57,074 nucleotides of DNA from Oscillospiraceae bacterium (GCA_022800755.1 JAAWQX010000012.1:1-57074); one strand, 5' to 3'; counted from the first letter of the stretch, positions 26,600 through 36,013 are shown. Notes: a model not told the origin generated them from the sequence alone. Made by a program: numbers and translations.

Positions 26600-29245
26600 A
26601 TGGCACACAAAGCGTATGGTTTGAACGAACTGCGGGAAATGTTCCTGGCGTTTTTCGAGTCAAAAGGGCATCTGCGGCTGCCCAGCTTTTCGCTGATCCC
26701 GCAAAATGACCCGTCACTGCTTATCATCAATTCCGGCATGGCGCCTATGAAGCCCTACTTCACCGGGGAAGTGGAACCGCCCCGGCACCGGGTCTGCACC
26801 TGCCAGAAGTGCATCCGCACCGGCGATATTGAGAATATCGGCAAGACCGCCCGCCATGGCACCTATTTTGAAATGCTGGGCAATTTTTCGTTCGGCGACT
26901 ACTTCAAGCACGAATCCCTGGCCTGGAGCTGGGAATTTTTGACCAGCCCGGAGTGGGTCGGTTTGGAGCCGGAACTGCTGTACCCCAGCGTGTATGAACA
27001 CGACGACGAAGCCTATGATATCTGGATCAACGAGATCGGCGTGCCCAAAGAGCGGGTCGTGAAGCTGGGTAAGAGCGACAACTTCTGGGAGCATGGCTCC
27101 GGCCCGTGCGGCCCCTGCTCGGAGATCTACTACGATCGCGGCGTGGAAAAAGGCTGCGGCAAGCCGGACTGCGCGCCGGGCTGCGACTGCGATCGGTTTA
27201 TGGAAGTCTGGAACAACGTGTTCTCCCAGTTCAACAACGATGGCGAGGGCAATTACACCGACCTGGTGCAAAAGAATATCGACACCGGCATGGGCCTGGA
27301 GCGTCTGGCCTGCGTGAGCCAGTGCGTGGATTCCCTGTTCGATGTGGATACCGTCATGAACATCACCAACAAGGTCTCCGAGATCACCGGGGCGACTTAT
27401 GGGAAGTCCCACAAGATGGATGTGTCCCTGCGGGTCATCACCGACCATATCCGCTCCGCAACTTTCATGATTGGCGATGGTATCCTGCCGTCCAACGAGG
27501 GACGGGGCTATGTCCTGCGCCGTCTGCTGCGCCGGGCCGCCCGCCACGGCAAGCTGCTGGGCATGAATGAACCGTTCCTGTATAAGGTCTGCGACATGGT
27601 CATCCATGAAAACAAGGGCGCGTATCCCGACCTGGCGGACAAGCAGGACTATATCACCCGGGTCATCAAGGTGGAGGAAGAGAACTTCGCCAAGACCATC
27701 GACACGGGCCTGCGTATCCTGAATGAGCTGGTGGACAGCCACAAATCCAAAGGCGAGACGATGTTCTCCGGCGAGGACGCGTTCAAGCTGTACGACACCT
27801 ATGGCTTCCCCCTGGACCTGACCCAAGATATTCTGGAAGAGCAGGGAATGACCGTGGATGAAGCGGCCTTTACCAAGCTCATGGAAGAACAGAAAGAGCG
27901 CGCCCGGGCTGCCCGGGGCGATATGTCCAACGCTTGGCAGGGCTTGGACCTGGGGCTGGACAATACCCCCACGGCGTTCACCGGGTATGACCATGAGGAG
28001 GACGGCGGAACCATTCTCGCGCTGGTCACAGGCGGCGAGGTCTCCGGCGTGCTGAAGGCCGGGGAAGAGGGCATTGTGGTGCTGGATCAGACCCCGTTTT
28101 ACGCCGAAATGGGCGGTCAGACGGCCGACCGCGGCAGCATTGAAAAGGACGGCGCGGTGTTTGAAGTCACTGACGTGCAAAAGAACAAGGGCGGCAAATA
28201 CCTGCACTATGGCAAGATGACTGCCGGGGAACTGAAAGTGGGCGACGGCGTTGTGTCCAAGCTGGACATGGAGCGCCGCAGCGCCATCATGCGCGCCCAC
28301 AGCACCACGCATCTGCTGCAAAAGGCGCTGCGCTCTGTGCTGGGCGACCATGTGCAGCAGGCTGGGTCTCTGGTGGAGCCGGACCGCCTGCGCTTTGACT
28401 TCACGCATTTTGCGGCTATGACGTATGAAGAACGGCTGGCAGTAGAGCGGCTGGTGAACCTGTCCATTCTGCGGGGCTACGAGGTTTGCACGGAGGAACT
28501 GCCCATCGAGGAAGCGAAAAAGCGCGGCGCCATGATGCTGTTCGGCGAAAAGTACGGTGACACCGTGCGGGTGGTGGACATGGGCGGCTACTCCGTGGAG
28601 TTCTGCGGCGGCACCCATCTGGACAACACTGCCAAAGCCGGGCCGTTCCACATTGTGTCCGAGTTCTCCGTGGCGTCCGGCGTGCGGCGCATCGAGGCGA
28701 CCACGGGACTTGCCACGCTGGAGGGCATCCGGGAAGTGGAAGAGCGCATCGCGGAGGCGGCTAACGCCATCAAGGCCAAGCCCGGCGAGATCGTGGCCCG
28801 GGTGGCGTCCCAGATCGAGGAGATCAAGGAACTGCACCGGGAGATCGAACAGCTCAAGGCCAAGGCGTTCGCCGGAGACGCGGAGCAGATTTTGTTCGCC
28901 GCCAAGACGGTGGGCGACCTGAAAGTCCTCACCGCCACGAAAAATGACATCGCCGTGGACGACCTGCGGAAGCTGGGCGACCTGCTGCGGGACAAGGCCC
29001 CTAACGTGGTGGCGGTCCTGGCGGGCGTGACCGGAGAGAAGATCAGCCTGCTGGCGGTGTGCGGCAAAGACGCTGTGGCCAAGGGCGTGAAGGCCGGGGA
29101 ACTGGTGAAGAAAGTGTCCGCCATCTGCGGCGGCTCCGGCGGCGGCAAGCCCGATTCCGCCATGGGCGGCGGCAAGGACCTGCTGAAGCTGGACGACGCG
29201 CTGGCGGCGGTGGATGACTTCGTATCCGAGAAATTGGGTCTGTGA
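26600..29245 (+). CDS. alaS: Alanine-tRNA ligase
   Basis: An 881-residue class II synthetase, full length for the family. The aminoacylation domain covers about 1-420 ('FFESKGHLRLPSFSLIPQNDPSLL' region, 'GSGPCGPCSEIYYD'). The editing domain has the zinc motifs 'HSTTHLL' and 'CGGTHLD', which clear mischarged Ser and Gly. The C-terminal C-Ala domain ends with 'GGSGGGKPDSAMGGG'. ATG 26600 is chosen over 26591 by spacing from AGGAGG. Expression is under the T-box upstream; a HIT protein gene follows after 15 bases. Confidence 0.97.
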   Translation: MAHKAYGLNELREMFLAFFESKGHLRLPSFSLIPQNDPSLLIINSGMAPMKPYFTGEVEPPRHRVCTCQKCIRTGDIENIGKTARHGTYFEMLGNFSFGDYFKHESLAWSWEFLTSPEWVGLEPELLYPSVYEHDDEAYDIWINEIGVPKERVVKLGKSDNFWEHGSGPCGPCSEIYYDRGVEKGCGKPDCAPGCDCDRFMEVWNNVFSQFNNDGEGNYTDLVQKNIDTGMGLERLACVSQCVDSLFDVDTVMNITNKVSEITGATYGKSHKMDVSLRVITDHIRSATFMIGDGILPSNEGRGYVLRRLLRRAARHGKLLGMNEPFLYKVCDMVIHENKGAYPDLADKQDYITRVIKVEEENFAKTIDTGLRILNELVDSHKSKGETMFSGEDAFKLYDTYGFPLDLTQDILEEQGMTVDEAAFTKLMEEQKERARAARGDMSNAWQGLDLGLDNTPTAFTGYDHEEDGGTILALVTGGEVSGVLKAGEEGIVVLDQTPFYAEMGGQTADRGSIEKDGAVFEVTDVQKNKGGKYLHYGKMTAGELKVGDGVVSKLDMERRSAIMRAHSTTHLLQKALRSVLGDHVQQAGSLVEPDRLRFDFTHFAAMTYEERLAVERLVNLSILRGYEVCTEELPIEEAKKRGAMMLFGEKYGDTVRVVDMGGYSVEFCGGTHLDNTAKAGPFHIVSEFSVASGVRRIEATTGLATLEGIREVEERIAEAANAIKAKPGEIVARVASQIEEIKELHREIEQLKAKAFAGDAEQILFAAKTVGDLKVLTATKNDIAVDDLRKLGDLLRDKAPNVVAVLAGVTGEKISLLAVCGKDAVAKGVKAGELVKKVSAICGGSGGGKPDSAMGGGKDLLKLDDALAAVDDFVSEKLGL

Positions 29246-29260
29246 GAAAGGAGAAGCGAC

Positions 29261-29602
29261 ATGTCTGATTGCCTGTTTTGCAAGATCATCGCGGGGGAGA
29301 TCCCCTCGACAAAAGTTTATGAGGACGAGACCGTGTACGCCTTCCGGGACATCGATCCCCAGACCCCGGTGCATGTCCTGGTCGTTCCCAAAACGCATAT
29401 TGAGAGCGCCTCGGCTGTGACGGAGGAAAACAAAAACCTTGTGGCGGACTGCTTTGCCGCCATCGCCAAAATCGCCAAGGCCGAGGGGCTGGACAACGGC
29501 TACCGGGTGGTGACCAACGTGGGCGAAGACGGCGGACAAACCGTCCGGCACCTGCACTTTCACATCTTGGGCGGCGTGAAACTCAGCCCGAAAATCGTGT
29601 AA
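29261..29602 (+). CDS. HIT family nucleotide hydrolase (HinT-like)
   Basis: A 113-residue enzyme with the histidine triad 'HLHFHILGG' (H97, H99, H101), of which the middle His is the nucleophile. C4 and C7 in 'DCLFCKI' form half of the zinc site usual for this branch. It hydrolyses AMP-linked phosphoramidates, including aminoacyl-adenylates, which fits its place right after a tRNA synthetase gene. GAAAGGAGAA precedes ATG 29261. Co-transcribed with alaS. Confidence 0.92.
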   Translation: MSDCLFCKIIAGEIPSTKVYEDETVYAFRDIDPQTPVHVLVVPKTHIESASAVTEENKNLVADCFAAIAKIAKAEGLDNGYRVVTNVGEDGGQTVRHLHFHILGGVKLSPKIV

Positions 29603-29606
29603 ATCG

Positions 29607-29635
29607 AAAACTCCCGCTTATGCGGGAGTTTTTTT
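29607..29635 (+). terminator. Terminator after alaS-HIT operon
   Basis: AACTCCCGC-TTAT-GCGGGAGTT followed by seven Ts. Confidence 0.9.
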
Positions 29636-29712
29636 ACAGGCATATTAACGCCGTATGGGTTCATATTCCACCTAAAATGCCGCCGATTGGTAGTGTTTTG
29701 GCGGTGATGGAA

Positions 29713-29916
29713 ATGGAGTTCAGACGCATTGAAGATTTACGCGTTGACCATGATTTAACGCAAAGACAGGTTGCGGAGTACCTGCATATGCACTTGCAGG
29801 TCTACCGCCGTTATGAAAAAGGAATGCGGGAAATCCCCGTTTGGGCGGTGATTCAATTATCGCAGTTATATCAGTGCTCCACAGATTACATTTTAGGGCT
29901 TTCTGACAAAAAATAG
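29713..29916 (+). CDS. XRE-family regulator, first of a tandem pair
   Basis: A 67-residue HTH_3 protein: 'LTQRQVAEYLHMHLQVYRRYEKGMREIPVWAVIQLSQLYQCSTDYILGL'. It is a clear paralogue of the next gene, with most positions identical. ATG 29713 is chosen by alignment with that paralogue (MEFRRIEDLR / MYFRRLEDLR); ATG 29707 is also possible. The ribosome site is weak. Such pairs arise by local duplication. Targets are unknown, but the genomic coupling points to comEC. Confidence 0.75.
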   Translation: MEFRRIEDLRVDHDLTQRQVAEYLHMHLQVYRRYEKGMREIPVWAVIQLSQLYQCSTDYILGLSDKK

Positions 29917-29953
29917 AGATAGTTATGCTGTCGCATGGTCGCAAACCGTCGGT

Positions 29954-29979
29954 GAAATACTACTTAATGGTAGCATTTC
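29954..29979. promoter_or_regulatory. Inverted repeat, candidate operator of the second XRE gene
   Basis: GAAATACTAC-TTAATG-GTAGCATTTC, 10-base arms with one mismatch, 17 bases before the second XRE start codon. Confidence 0.5.
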
Positions 29980-29995
29980 GACGAGGTGAAACACC

Positions 29996-30202
29996 ATGTA
30001 TTTTCGGCGCTTGGAGGATTTGCGTACAGATCACGATTTGACGCAGATCAAAATAGCTGAGTATTTGAATATGGACCGGGAAGTCTACCGGCGCTATGAA
30101 AAAGGCATCCGGGAGATTCCCGTTTGGGCGGTCATCAAGCTGGCTGAGCTGTATCAGTGCTCCACGGATTACCTGCTGGGCCTGAAAGACGAGATGCAAT
30201 GA
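29996..30202 (+). CDS. XRE-family regulator, second of a tandem pair, coupled to comEC
   Basis: A 68-residue HTH_3 protein, paralogue of the preceding gene ('LTQIKIAEYLNMDREVYRRYEKGIREIPVWAVIKLAELYQCSTDYLLGL'). GAGGTGAAA precedes ATG 29996. Its stop codon overlaps the comEC start as ATGA, so the regulator and the DNA-uptake channel are translated from one message. An inverted repeat upstream suggests autoregulation. Confidence 0.85.
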   Translation: MYFRRLEDLRTDHDLTQIKIAEYLNMDREVYRRYEKGIREIPVWAVIKLAELYQCSTDYLLGLKDEMQ

Positions 30203-32481
30203 TCCGCCGTGTGGCTTGGGCCGCGCTGAGTTTTTCCGGTGCGGTGTTCGCGGCGCATTTTCTCCTGCCGGGCCCCTATTTGCCGCTTTGCGCGGGCATT
30301 TGCGTCCTTTTGTGTCTGCCCGCGCTGCTTTTGCGGGGCAAACACCGGGAACGGGCGGCTTTACTGTGCCTGTTTTTGTCGCTGGGCTTTTTGCGGTATT
30401 GGGCGCAAATGGAACTGGTCATCGCCCCGGCGGAGGCGTTCGCGGGGGAGACCCGGGTCATTACGGCCCGGGTGACGGATTATCCTGTGGTGAACGACGG
30501 GTACACCACCGTTTACGTCCGCTTAACGGATGAGACACTGCCGGACCGGGACGCTATGTTTTACAGTTACGATGGCGCTTGCGACGGTCTGCGCCCCGGC
30601 GACATTATCACCGGGGAAGCCCGGCTGCGTTCCGCGCTGCTGCGGATGGGGGAGCAAACGGACGTTTATACCTCGAAAGGGATTTCCATCCGGGGCTATT
30701 TTCAAGACGGTGTTACCCGGGAAGGGCGCTGGTGGGCATCGTTTATCTACGCGCCCAAGGAAGCGGCGCGGGCGTTCCAGACGGTCTTTGAAAAACAGTT
30801 TCCGGCCCGCACGGCGATGTTTTTGAAGGCGCTGAGCACCGGGGAAAAGTCCGACATTTACTTGGACCCGGAGGTGTATGTGTCTCTGTCAGCGGCGGGG
30901 ATCATGCATGTGATCGCCATTTCCGGGATGCATGTGAGTTTGCTGCTTTCCGTGCTTTGCTGGGTATTTGGCAGCAGAAAAGGCATCTTTGCCAGTGTCG
31001 CCGCGGTGATATTTTTCTCCGCCATGACCGGCGGGTCTCCGTCAGTGACCCGGGCGGCGATGATGCTGATTGTGTATCAATTGGCGCCCATTTTACGCCG
31101 GGAGGCTGACGGCGTCACGACCTTGTCGGCTGCTCTGTTTGTACTGCTGATGGTCAATCCCTGCGCCGCGGGGTCTGTCAGCTTGCAGCTGAGTTTCGCG
31201 GCGATGGCGGGGCTGATGCTGCTTACGCCCCGGGTGTATGGGTGGCTGGACGGGAAGGTCCCGGCGAAAAGCGGAATTATAGGGCGCGTCCGGCGGGGCG
31301 TGCTGGTGTCTTTGTCCGCTACCATTGGGGCGGTTGCGTTTTCCACGCCTATTTCAGCGGCGCATTTTGGGTATGTGTCCATATACGGCGCGTTAACGAA
31401 CGTTTTGGTGATGTATCTGGTGCCGGTGTGCTTTGTCGGCGGATTTTTGGGCGGAATGCTGGGACTGGTGTGTCCGCCGTTGGGGCAGTTGATGGGGGCG
31501 GCCTTGTCCGTCCCGGCGGAACTGATTTTGGCCATCGCGAAAGGAGTGTCGCGGCTGCCTTTGGCGGCGGTGTATCTGTCCGGCCCCGGCGTGGGCTGGT
31601 GGCTGCTGGACGTGTATGCGCTGTTTATTGTGACGTATCCGAGCAGAGGAAAGCGCCCGTACCGTCCGCTGGCCCCGCTTATGGTTTCGGCGCTGAGCCT
31701 GGTTGTGCTTACGGGCGTGGTGGCGGCACGATACCGGGAGGATACCACCATTGCCGCGGTGGATGTGGGCCAGGGGCAAAGCATTGTGTGTTTGAACGAA
31801 CAGACTACTATGGTCATCGACTGCGGCGGAGATTTCAACGGCGCGGCGGGGGATCGGACCGGCGCGTATCTGCTGGGGCGCGGACGGAAAGTGATTGATC
31901 TGCTGGTGCTCACGCACTTGCATCAGGACCACGCCAACGGCGTGACCCGTTTGATGGCCCGGGTCCCGGTGAAGCGTCTGATTTTGCGGGAGAACGCTGA
32001 TGACGACGGAGAACGGGACAAGATTCTGCAATATGCGGAACGATACGGCACGGAAGTAACGTTTTTGACGGAAACAGCGCAGTTCACGCTGGACCGGTTT
32101 GACTTGACGCTGTATCTGCCGCCGTATAAAGGCGAGAATCAAGCAATTGTGGTGCAGGTCAGTGTGGGGGCGTATGACGCGCTGGTGCTTGGGGATGTGA
32201 ACAACACCACGGACAAGTGGCTGGCGCGGGAATTTGAATTGCCCGACGGGGAATTGATCGTGGTCGGGCATCACGGTGCGAAGACCTCTACCGGGGAAGT
32301 GCTGCTGGATGCGTTCACGCCGGAAACGGCGCTGATCTCCGTGGGCTATAACAATTACGGGCATCCCACGCCCGAGGTGCTGGAACGGCTTGCCGTTCGG
32401 AACATTACGGTACACCAGACCCGGGAAGAGGGAACTGTGGAGTTAAGGATCGACGAATATGGCAAAGAAAGAAAGTCTTGA
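30199..32481 (+). CDS. comEC: DNA internalisation channel ComEC/Rec2
   Basis: About 760 residues, full length. The order is: N-terminal membrane segments and OB-like domain (about 1-200), the Competence domain with many spans ('LSAAGIMHVIAISGMHVSLLLS' and 'NPCAAGSVSLQLSFAAMAGL'), and a C-terminal metallo-beta-lactamase domain ('VDVGQGQSIV', 'THLHQDHANG', 'GHHGAKTST'). It moves single-stranded DNA across the membrane in natural transformation. ATG 30199 overlaps the XRE gene stop. Its 3' end overlaps holA by 23 bases, as in many Firmicutes. No other competence genes are in the window. Confidence 0.93.
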   Translation: MIRRVAWAALSFSGAVFAAHFLLPGPYLPLCAGICVLLCLPALLLRGKHRERAALLCLFLSLGFLRYWAQMELVIAPAEAFAGETRVITARVTDYPVVNDGYTTVYVRLTDETLPDRDAMFYSYDGACDGLRPGDIITGEARLRSALLRMGEQTDVYTSKGISIRGYFQDGVTREGRWWASFIYAPKEAARAFQTVFEKQFPARTAMFLKALSTGEKSDIYLDPEVYVSLSAAGIMHVIAISGMHVSLLLSVLCWVFGSRKGIFASVAAVIFFSAMTGGSPSVTRAAMMLIVYQLAPILRREADGVTTLSAALFVLLMVNPCAAGSVSLQLSFAAMAGLMLLTPRVYGWLDGKVPAKSGIIGRVRRGVLVSLSATIGAVAFSTPISAAHFGYVSIYGALTNVLVMYLVPVCFVGGFLGGMLGLVCPPLGQLMGAALSVPAELILAIAKGVSRLPLAAVYLSGPGVGWWLLDVYALFIVTYPSRGKRPYRPLAPLMVSALSLVVLTGVVAARYREDTTIAAVDVGQGQSIVCLNEQTTMVIDCGGDFNGAAGDRTGAYLLGRGRKVIDLLVLTHLHQDHANGVTRLMARVPVKRLILRENADDDGERDKILQYAERYGTEVTFLTETAQFTLDRFDLTLYLPPYKGENQAIVVQVSVGAYDALVLGDVNNTTDKWLAREFELPDGELIVVGHHGAKTSTGEVLLDAFTPETALISVGYNNYGHPTPEVLERLAVRNITVHQTREEGTVELRIDEYGKERKS

Positions 32482-33493
32482 TTACGGAAAACTGAAAAAA
32501 ACCCTCCAGGATGAGGGCTTGCAGCGGGTTTACCTGCTGTACGGGCCGGAGGAATACCTCCGGGAAGACTTCGCGGCGCTGCTGAAGCGCACCTGCCTGC
32601 CCAATGGGGAGGACGATTTCAGCTATAAGCGGCTCAACCAGGAGAATTTTTCCGTCCGGGCACTGGAAGACGCGGTGGAGGCCCTGCCGTTCCTCACAGA
32701 GCGCAGCTTTGTGGAAGTGCGGGGCGTGGACTTGAACCGTGTGGGGGAGAGCGACGGGGAGAAGCTCACCAAGCTCATGGCGGATATCCCGGATTATTGC
32801 ACCCTTGTGTTCGTGCAGGAAGCGGGATTTGAGCCAGACGGGCGGAAGAAACTCATTAAGGCCATCAAGAAGTACGGTCAGGATGTGAACTTTACCGAGC
32901 AGCCCCAGACCAGCATCGTCAAGTGGGTGCGCCGGCGGTTCGCGGCCTACGGCAAGGACATCGGGCCGGAAACGGCGGTGTTTCTGGTGAGCTATTCCGG
33001 ACATTTCATGCAGCAGTTGATCCCGGAAATCGAAAAGATCGCGGCCTACGCCCCCGGAGAGACCGTAACGGAAGCGGATGTTCGGGCGGTGGCGTCAAAG
33101 TCGGCGGAAACGGCGGTGTTTGAACTGTCCGACCGGCTGGCGGCCCGGGATTATGACGGCGCGGCGGCGGTGATGGGAGAGCTTTTGGGCCGGAAGGATA
33201 CGGAGCCTATTATGCTGCTGGCGATGATCGGCAATCAGATGCGGAATATCTATGCCGCGAAATTGGCGGAGGTGGAACGGCGGGACGGCGCGTATTTGAC
33301 GGATGTGACCGGGGTGCGGTATGATTTTTTGGTGCAAAAGCTGCGCAATCACGCAAAAAAATTCTCCACCGGCCGTTTGGAACGGGCCGTGGAGTTGTGT
33401 GCGGAAACGGATTGCCTGATGAAAAGCAGCGGCGCTGAAGACGAGGACCTGCTAAAAGAACTGCTTATCAAGCTGGCGTTCGACGAGGGCTGA
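32459..33493 (+). CDS. holA: DNA polymerase III delta subunit
   Basis: A 344-residue clamp-loader subunit that opens the beta sliding clamp. It starts MAKKESLDYGKLKKTLQ and shows the typical 'RVYLLYGPEEYLREDF' strand-helix near the N-terminus, the AAA+-like fold without a Walker A, and the C-terminal helical collar domain. Overlap with comEC and the following rnmV gene with one base of spacing indicate an operon. Confidence 0.9.
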   Translation: MAKKESLDYGKLKKTLQDEGLQRVYLLYGPEEYLREDFAALLKRTCLPNGEDDFSYKRLNQENFSVRALEDAVEALPFLTERSFVEVRGVDLNRVGESDGEKLTKLMADIPDYCTLVFVQEAGFEPDGRKKLIKAIKKYGQDVNFTEQPQTSIVKWVRRRFAAYGKDIGPETAVFLVSYSGHFMQQLIPEIEKIAAYAPGETVTEADVRAVASKSAETAVFELSDRLAARDYDGAAAVMGELLGRKDTEPIMLLAMIGNQMRNIYAAKLAEVERRDGAYLTDVTGVRYDFLVQKLRNHAKKFSTGRLERAVELCAETDCLMKSSGAEDEDLLKELLIKLAFDEG

Positions 33494-33494
33494 T

Positions 33495-34079
33495 ATGGAC
33501 AAGGTACGGGTCAGGGAAGTCATCGTAGTGGAGGGGAAGTATGATCTCAACACGCTGAAACAGGTGTTGGACGCGACGGTCATCACCACTGAGGGCTTCG
33601 GTATTTTTCATCAAAAAGACAAGCTGGACCTGATCGTCCGCATGGCGCAAAGCCGGGGCGTTATCATTCTGACAGATTCCGACGGAGCGGGGTTTGTGAT
33701 CCGCAATCATCTGAAAGGCTGTTTGGACCCCGACTTGGTCAAGCATGCGTATATTCCGGATATTCCTGGCAAGGAACGGCGCAAGGCGCGCGCGTCCAAG
33801 GAGGGAAAGCTGGGGGTGGAGGGGATGCCGCCGGAAGTGCTGCTGGAGGCTTTGCGCCGGGCAGGGGCTACATTGGACGATGTGTCCCAGGACGCGGGAG
33901 GAAGAATCACAAAGGCTGATTTGTATGCGTTAGGGCTTTCCGGCAGACCGGACAGCGCACAGCGGAGAAAGGAACTGCTCCAGCGTCTGGAACTGCCGGA
34001 AAAGCTTTCACCCAACGCGATGCTGGATGTGTTGAATGTGATAGTCAGCAAGGAAGAATTATTTTCTATGTACCGGTGA
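33495..34079 (+). CDS. rnmV: Ribonuclease M5
   Basis: A 194-residue TOPRIM nuclease that matures 5S rRNA in Gram-positive bacteria. Catalytic E13 is in 'VVEGKYD' and D61/D63 in 'TDSDGAG'. The family sequence 'RRKARASKEGKLGVEGM' and the C-terminal domain with 'RKELLQRLELP' complete it. It follows holA by one base. Its 3' end overlaps the opposing membrane gene by 14 bases. Confidence 0.92.
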   Translation: MDKVRVREVIVVEGKYDLNTLKQVLDATVITTEGFGIFHQKDKLDLIVRMAQSRGVIILTDSDGAGFVIRNHLKGCLDPDLVKHAYIPDIPGKERRKARASKEGKLGVEGMPPEVLLEALRRAGATLDDVSQDAGGRITKADLYALGLSGRPDSAQRRKELLQRLELPEKLSPNAMLDVLNVIVSKEELFSMYR

Positions 34080-34326
34080 AATGGTCTTCCGCGCAGGCGA
34101 CGCCGATGATCCCAATCAGCAGCACCACCTGGGGAAGCTGGGTCATAGACTGTGCGATGCGGTAGATGCGGAGGTTGTCCAAGGTTACGGTATCTAACTC
34201 CAGCAACAGTACAAACCCACAAAACAGCAGAACGCAGGACAGGCACAGCGCCCGGGTGAAGATCCACCAGGACAGTTCGTGCATCCCTAAAAAGGCGTCC
34301 AGCATCCGCCGGGCAGTTGGTTTCAT
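34066..34326 (-). CDS. Small two-span membrane protein, unknown
   Basis: An 86-residue protein starting MKPTARRMLDAFLGMHELSW. Two hydrophobic segments, 'TRALCLSCVLLFCGFVLLLEL' and 'LPQVVLLIGIIGVAC', are separated by a short polar loop. GGGGGTG precedes ATG 34326. It converges on rnmV and overlaps its end. Family not recognised; it resembles short conserved membrane proteins seen in Clostridia. Confidence 0.55.
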   Translation of the reverse strand: MKPTARRMLDAFLGMHELSWWIFTRALCLSCVLLFCGFVLLLELDTVTLDNLRIYRIAQSMTQLPQVVLLIGIIGVACAEDHFTGT

Positions 34327-34383
34327 GGCAAACACCCCCGTACCATTGTACGCCGGACAGCCGCGCTGGGGCAAGACACAAAT

Positions 34384-34428
34384 GATGGGCCAAACGGGAG
34401 AAAATCCCATTTGGCCCGTCTTTTTTTG
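34384..34428 (+). terminator. Terminator before nrdR
   Basis: GGGCCAAA...TTTGGCCC with an inner CGGGA/TCCCA stem and seven Ts. It likely ends the comEC-holA-rnmV transcript after it has run antisense through the small membrane gene. Confidence 0.75.
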
Positions 34429-34438
34429 TAACTATATA

Positions 34439-34467
34439 TTGTGTTTTTCGGAAATTGATGGTACAAT
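34439..34467 (+). promoter_or_regulatory. Promoter of nrdR
   Basis: TTGTGT, 17-base spacer, TACAAT at 34462-34467. Confidence 0.6.
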
Positions 34468-34500
34468 TTCCCTATCTATGCGTAAAGAGGAGGCGTTATC

Positions 34501-34959
34501 ATGAAATGTCCGTTTTGCGCCCACGGAGAAAGCAAGGTCATTGATTCCCGCCCGGCAGACGAGGGAGTGTCCATTCGTCGGCGGAGAGAGTGTTTGAAAT
34601 GCCAAAAGCGATTTACCACCTATGAGACCGTGGAGCGGATGCCGCTTGTGGTTGTGAAAAGGGACGGCAGCCGCCAGACCTTTGATCGGATCAAGCTCAT
34701 CAACGGGATGCTCCGTGCCTGCGAAAAGCGCCCGGTGGCCTTGCAGGATATCGAAAAGATCGCGGACGATATCGAGCAGGAACTGATGGGAAAACTGGAG
34801 CATGAGATCAGCTCTGAGGAAGTGGGCAATCTGGTCATGGAACGGCTGAAGGACGTGGATCAAGTCGCCTATGTCCGGTTCGCGTCGGTGTACCGGCAGT
34901 TCAAGGATATCAACACCTTTATGGAAGAACTGTCAAAGCTTTTGGAAATTGGGCATTAA
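34501..34959 (+). CDS. nrdR: Transcriptional repressor NrdR
   Basis: A 152-residue repressor of ribonucleotide reductase genes. The zinc ribbon uses C3, C6, C31 and C34 ('CPFC', 'CLKC'), and the ATP-cone domain covers about 49-139 ('[17 protein letters not shown]'), which senses ATP/dATP. AAGAGGAGG precedes ATG 34501. No nrd genes or obvious NrdR boxes are in the window, so it acts elsewhere. Its stop overlaps the opposing DUF4363 gene by four bases. Confidence 0.95.
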   Translation: MKCPFCAHGESKVIDSRPADEGVSIRRRRECLKCQKRFTTYETVERMPLVVVKRDGSRQTFDRIKLINGMLRACEKRPVALQDIEKIADDIEQELMGKLEHEISSEEVGNLVMERLKDVDQVAYVRFASVYRQFKDINTFMEELSKLLEIGH

Positions 34960-35336
34960 AAAACGCTTTTGATTGTGACGCATTCCATGGAAACAATGCT
35001 GTCGATGTGGTACTGCAATTTTTCACAGGCGTTCACCGCGCCTTCTCCGTCCTGCTCACTGATGGCGGAAAGGGCTTCGTAAAACGCGTCGGAGGTGCCG
35101 TCGATCTCTGAATGACGGATGAAAATGTGGGTATAGCCCTCATCGGAAAGCCAGATGTCAAGCCCGTCCCGCAAAGCCTGTTCGGCGCTGTCGTAATCAC
35201 CGCGGCGGCAGCAGGTTTGGGCGGTGGTGACTTGGACGATGATGTCTTTTGCCAGGGCTTTGATGTGGAAGATATTGACCACTGACCCGGCAATTAGGGC
35301 CAGAATGATGGTTGTGGCGAAAAACTCCTTTTTCAT
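34956..35336 (-). CDS. DUF4363 family membrane-anchored protein
   Basis: A 126-residue protein with one N-terminal anchor ('[21 protein letters not shown]') and an outside helical domain containing '[15 protein letters not shown]', which resembles a TPR-like hairpin. The DUF4363 family pairs with DUF421 membrane proteins in Clostridia, as here (4-base overlap). GGGAGGTAG precedes the start. Role unknown; sporulation links have been proposed for some members. Confidence 0.75.
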   Translation of the reverse strand: MKKEFFATTIILALIAGSVVNIFHIKALAKDIIVQVTTAQTCCRRGDYDSAEQALRDGLDIWLSDEGYTHIFIRHSEIDGTSDAFYEALSAISEQDGEGAVNACEKLQYHIDSIVSMECVTIKSVF

Positions 35337-36013
35337 GGCGCTACCTCCCGCATGGCGAGATAAATATTGCCAAGTTCGTCCACGCTGAACAGGTAGACGT
35401 CCTGGGCGGATTTGATTTTCCGGCTTTTCAGCTGCTGACGCAGCCAGGCCTCGTCCAGACCCAGCAGGGTGAGATTACCGCTGAGGATCCGGCCTTCGTT
35501 GATGATGATGGTGGGATAGCAGGCGGAAGGCGTGTCGATGCCAAGCTGCGCACAGGTGGGCGGCTGTTCCGAAGGGAAGAGGATCACGTTCAAAGCCCCG
35601 CTGGTCTCTAAAATGGCGTATTCGATGGTGGAAATATCCGTCACGCCCTGTTGGCGCAGTTCTTCATACAGTTCGTCCAGGGTGAAGCGGTTTTTCCGCA
35701 TCTGCGCCTGATCAATGGTGCCCCGGTGGACCAGTACGCTGGGGGTGCCGCACAAAAGCTGCCGGAAGCGTACGCTTTTGGTGAAAGCGCCTGTGAGCAG
35801 AATCTCAAAGCACAGCAGCAGCACCAGCGGGATCAGTCCGTTGATGAGCGGGATGCCGATGTCCTGCAAGGGAATGGCGGCAAAGTCCGCAATCAGGACC
35901 GCTGTGACCAATTCGGAAATTTCCAGTTCCCCGATCTGTCGCTTGCCCATTATCCGCATGGAGAGCAGCAGCGCAAGGTAAATGATGAGCGTGCGGAGCG
36001 TAATGATCGCCAA
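35333..36013 (-). CDS. DUF421 membrane protein (YetF/YcaP-like)
   Basis: A 226-residue protein. Three N-terminal membrane segments include the family signature 'YLALLLSMRIMGKRQIGELEISELV'. The cytoplasmic or outside C-terminal half carries the paired 'MRKNRFTLDELYEELRQQGV' and 'AILETSGALNVILF' elements of DUF421. The start is TTG 36013 after AAGGGTGA. It is first in a two-gene operon with DUF4363. Confidence 0.85.
   Translation of the reverse strand: MAIITLRTLIIYLALLLSMRIMGKRQIGELEISELVTAVLIADFAAIPLQDIGIPLINGLIPLVLLLCFEILLTGAFTKSVRFRQLLCGTPSVLVHRGTIDQAQMRKNRFTLDELYEELRQQGVTDISTIEYAILETSGALNVILFPSEQPPTCAQLGIDTPSACYPTIIINEGRILSGNLTLLGLDEAWLRQQLKSRKIKSAQDVYLFSVDELGNIYLAMREVAP

Noticed and set aside
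26714-29563. A 949-residue open frame antisense to alaS
   Set aside because: High-GC codon bias leaves the opposite strand open; it has no family features, is His/Gln/Leu-rich, and overlaps a certain gene completely.
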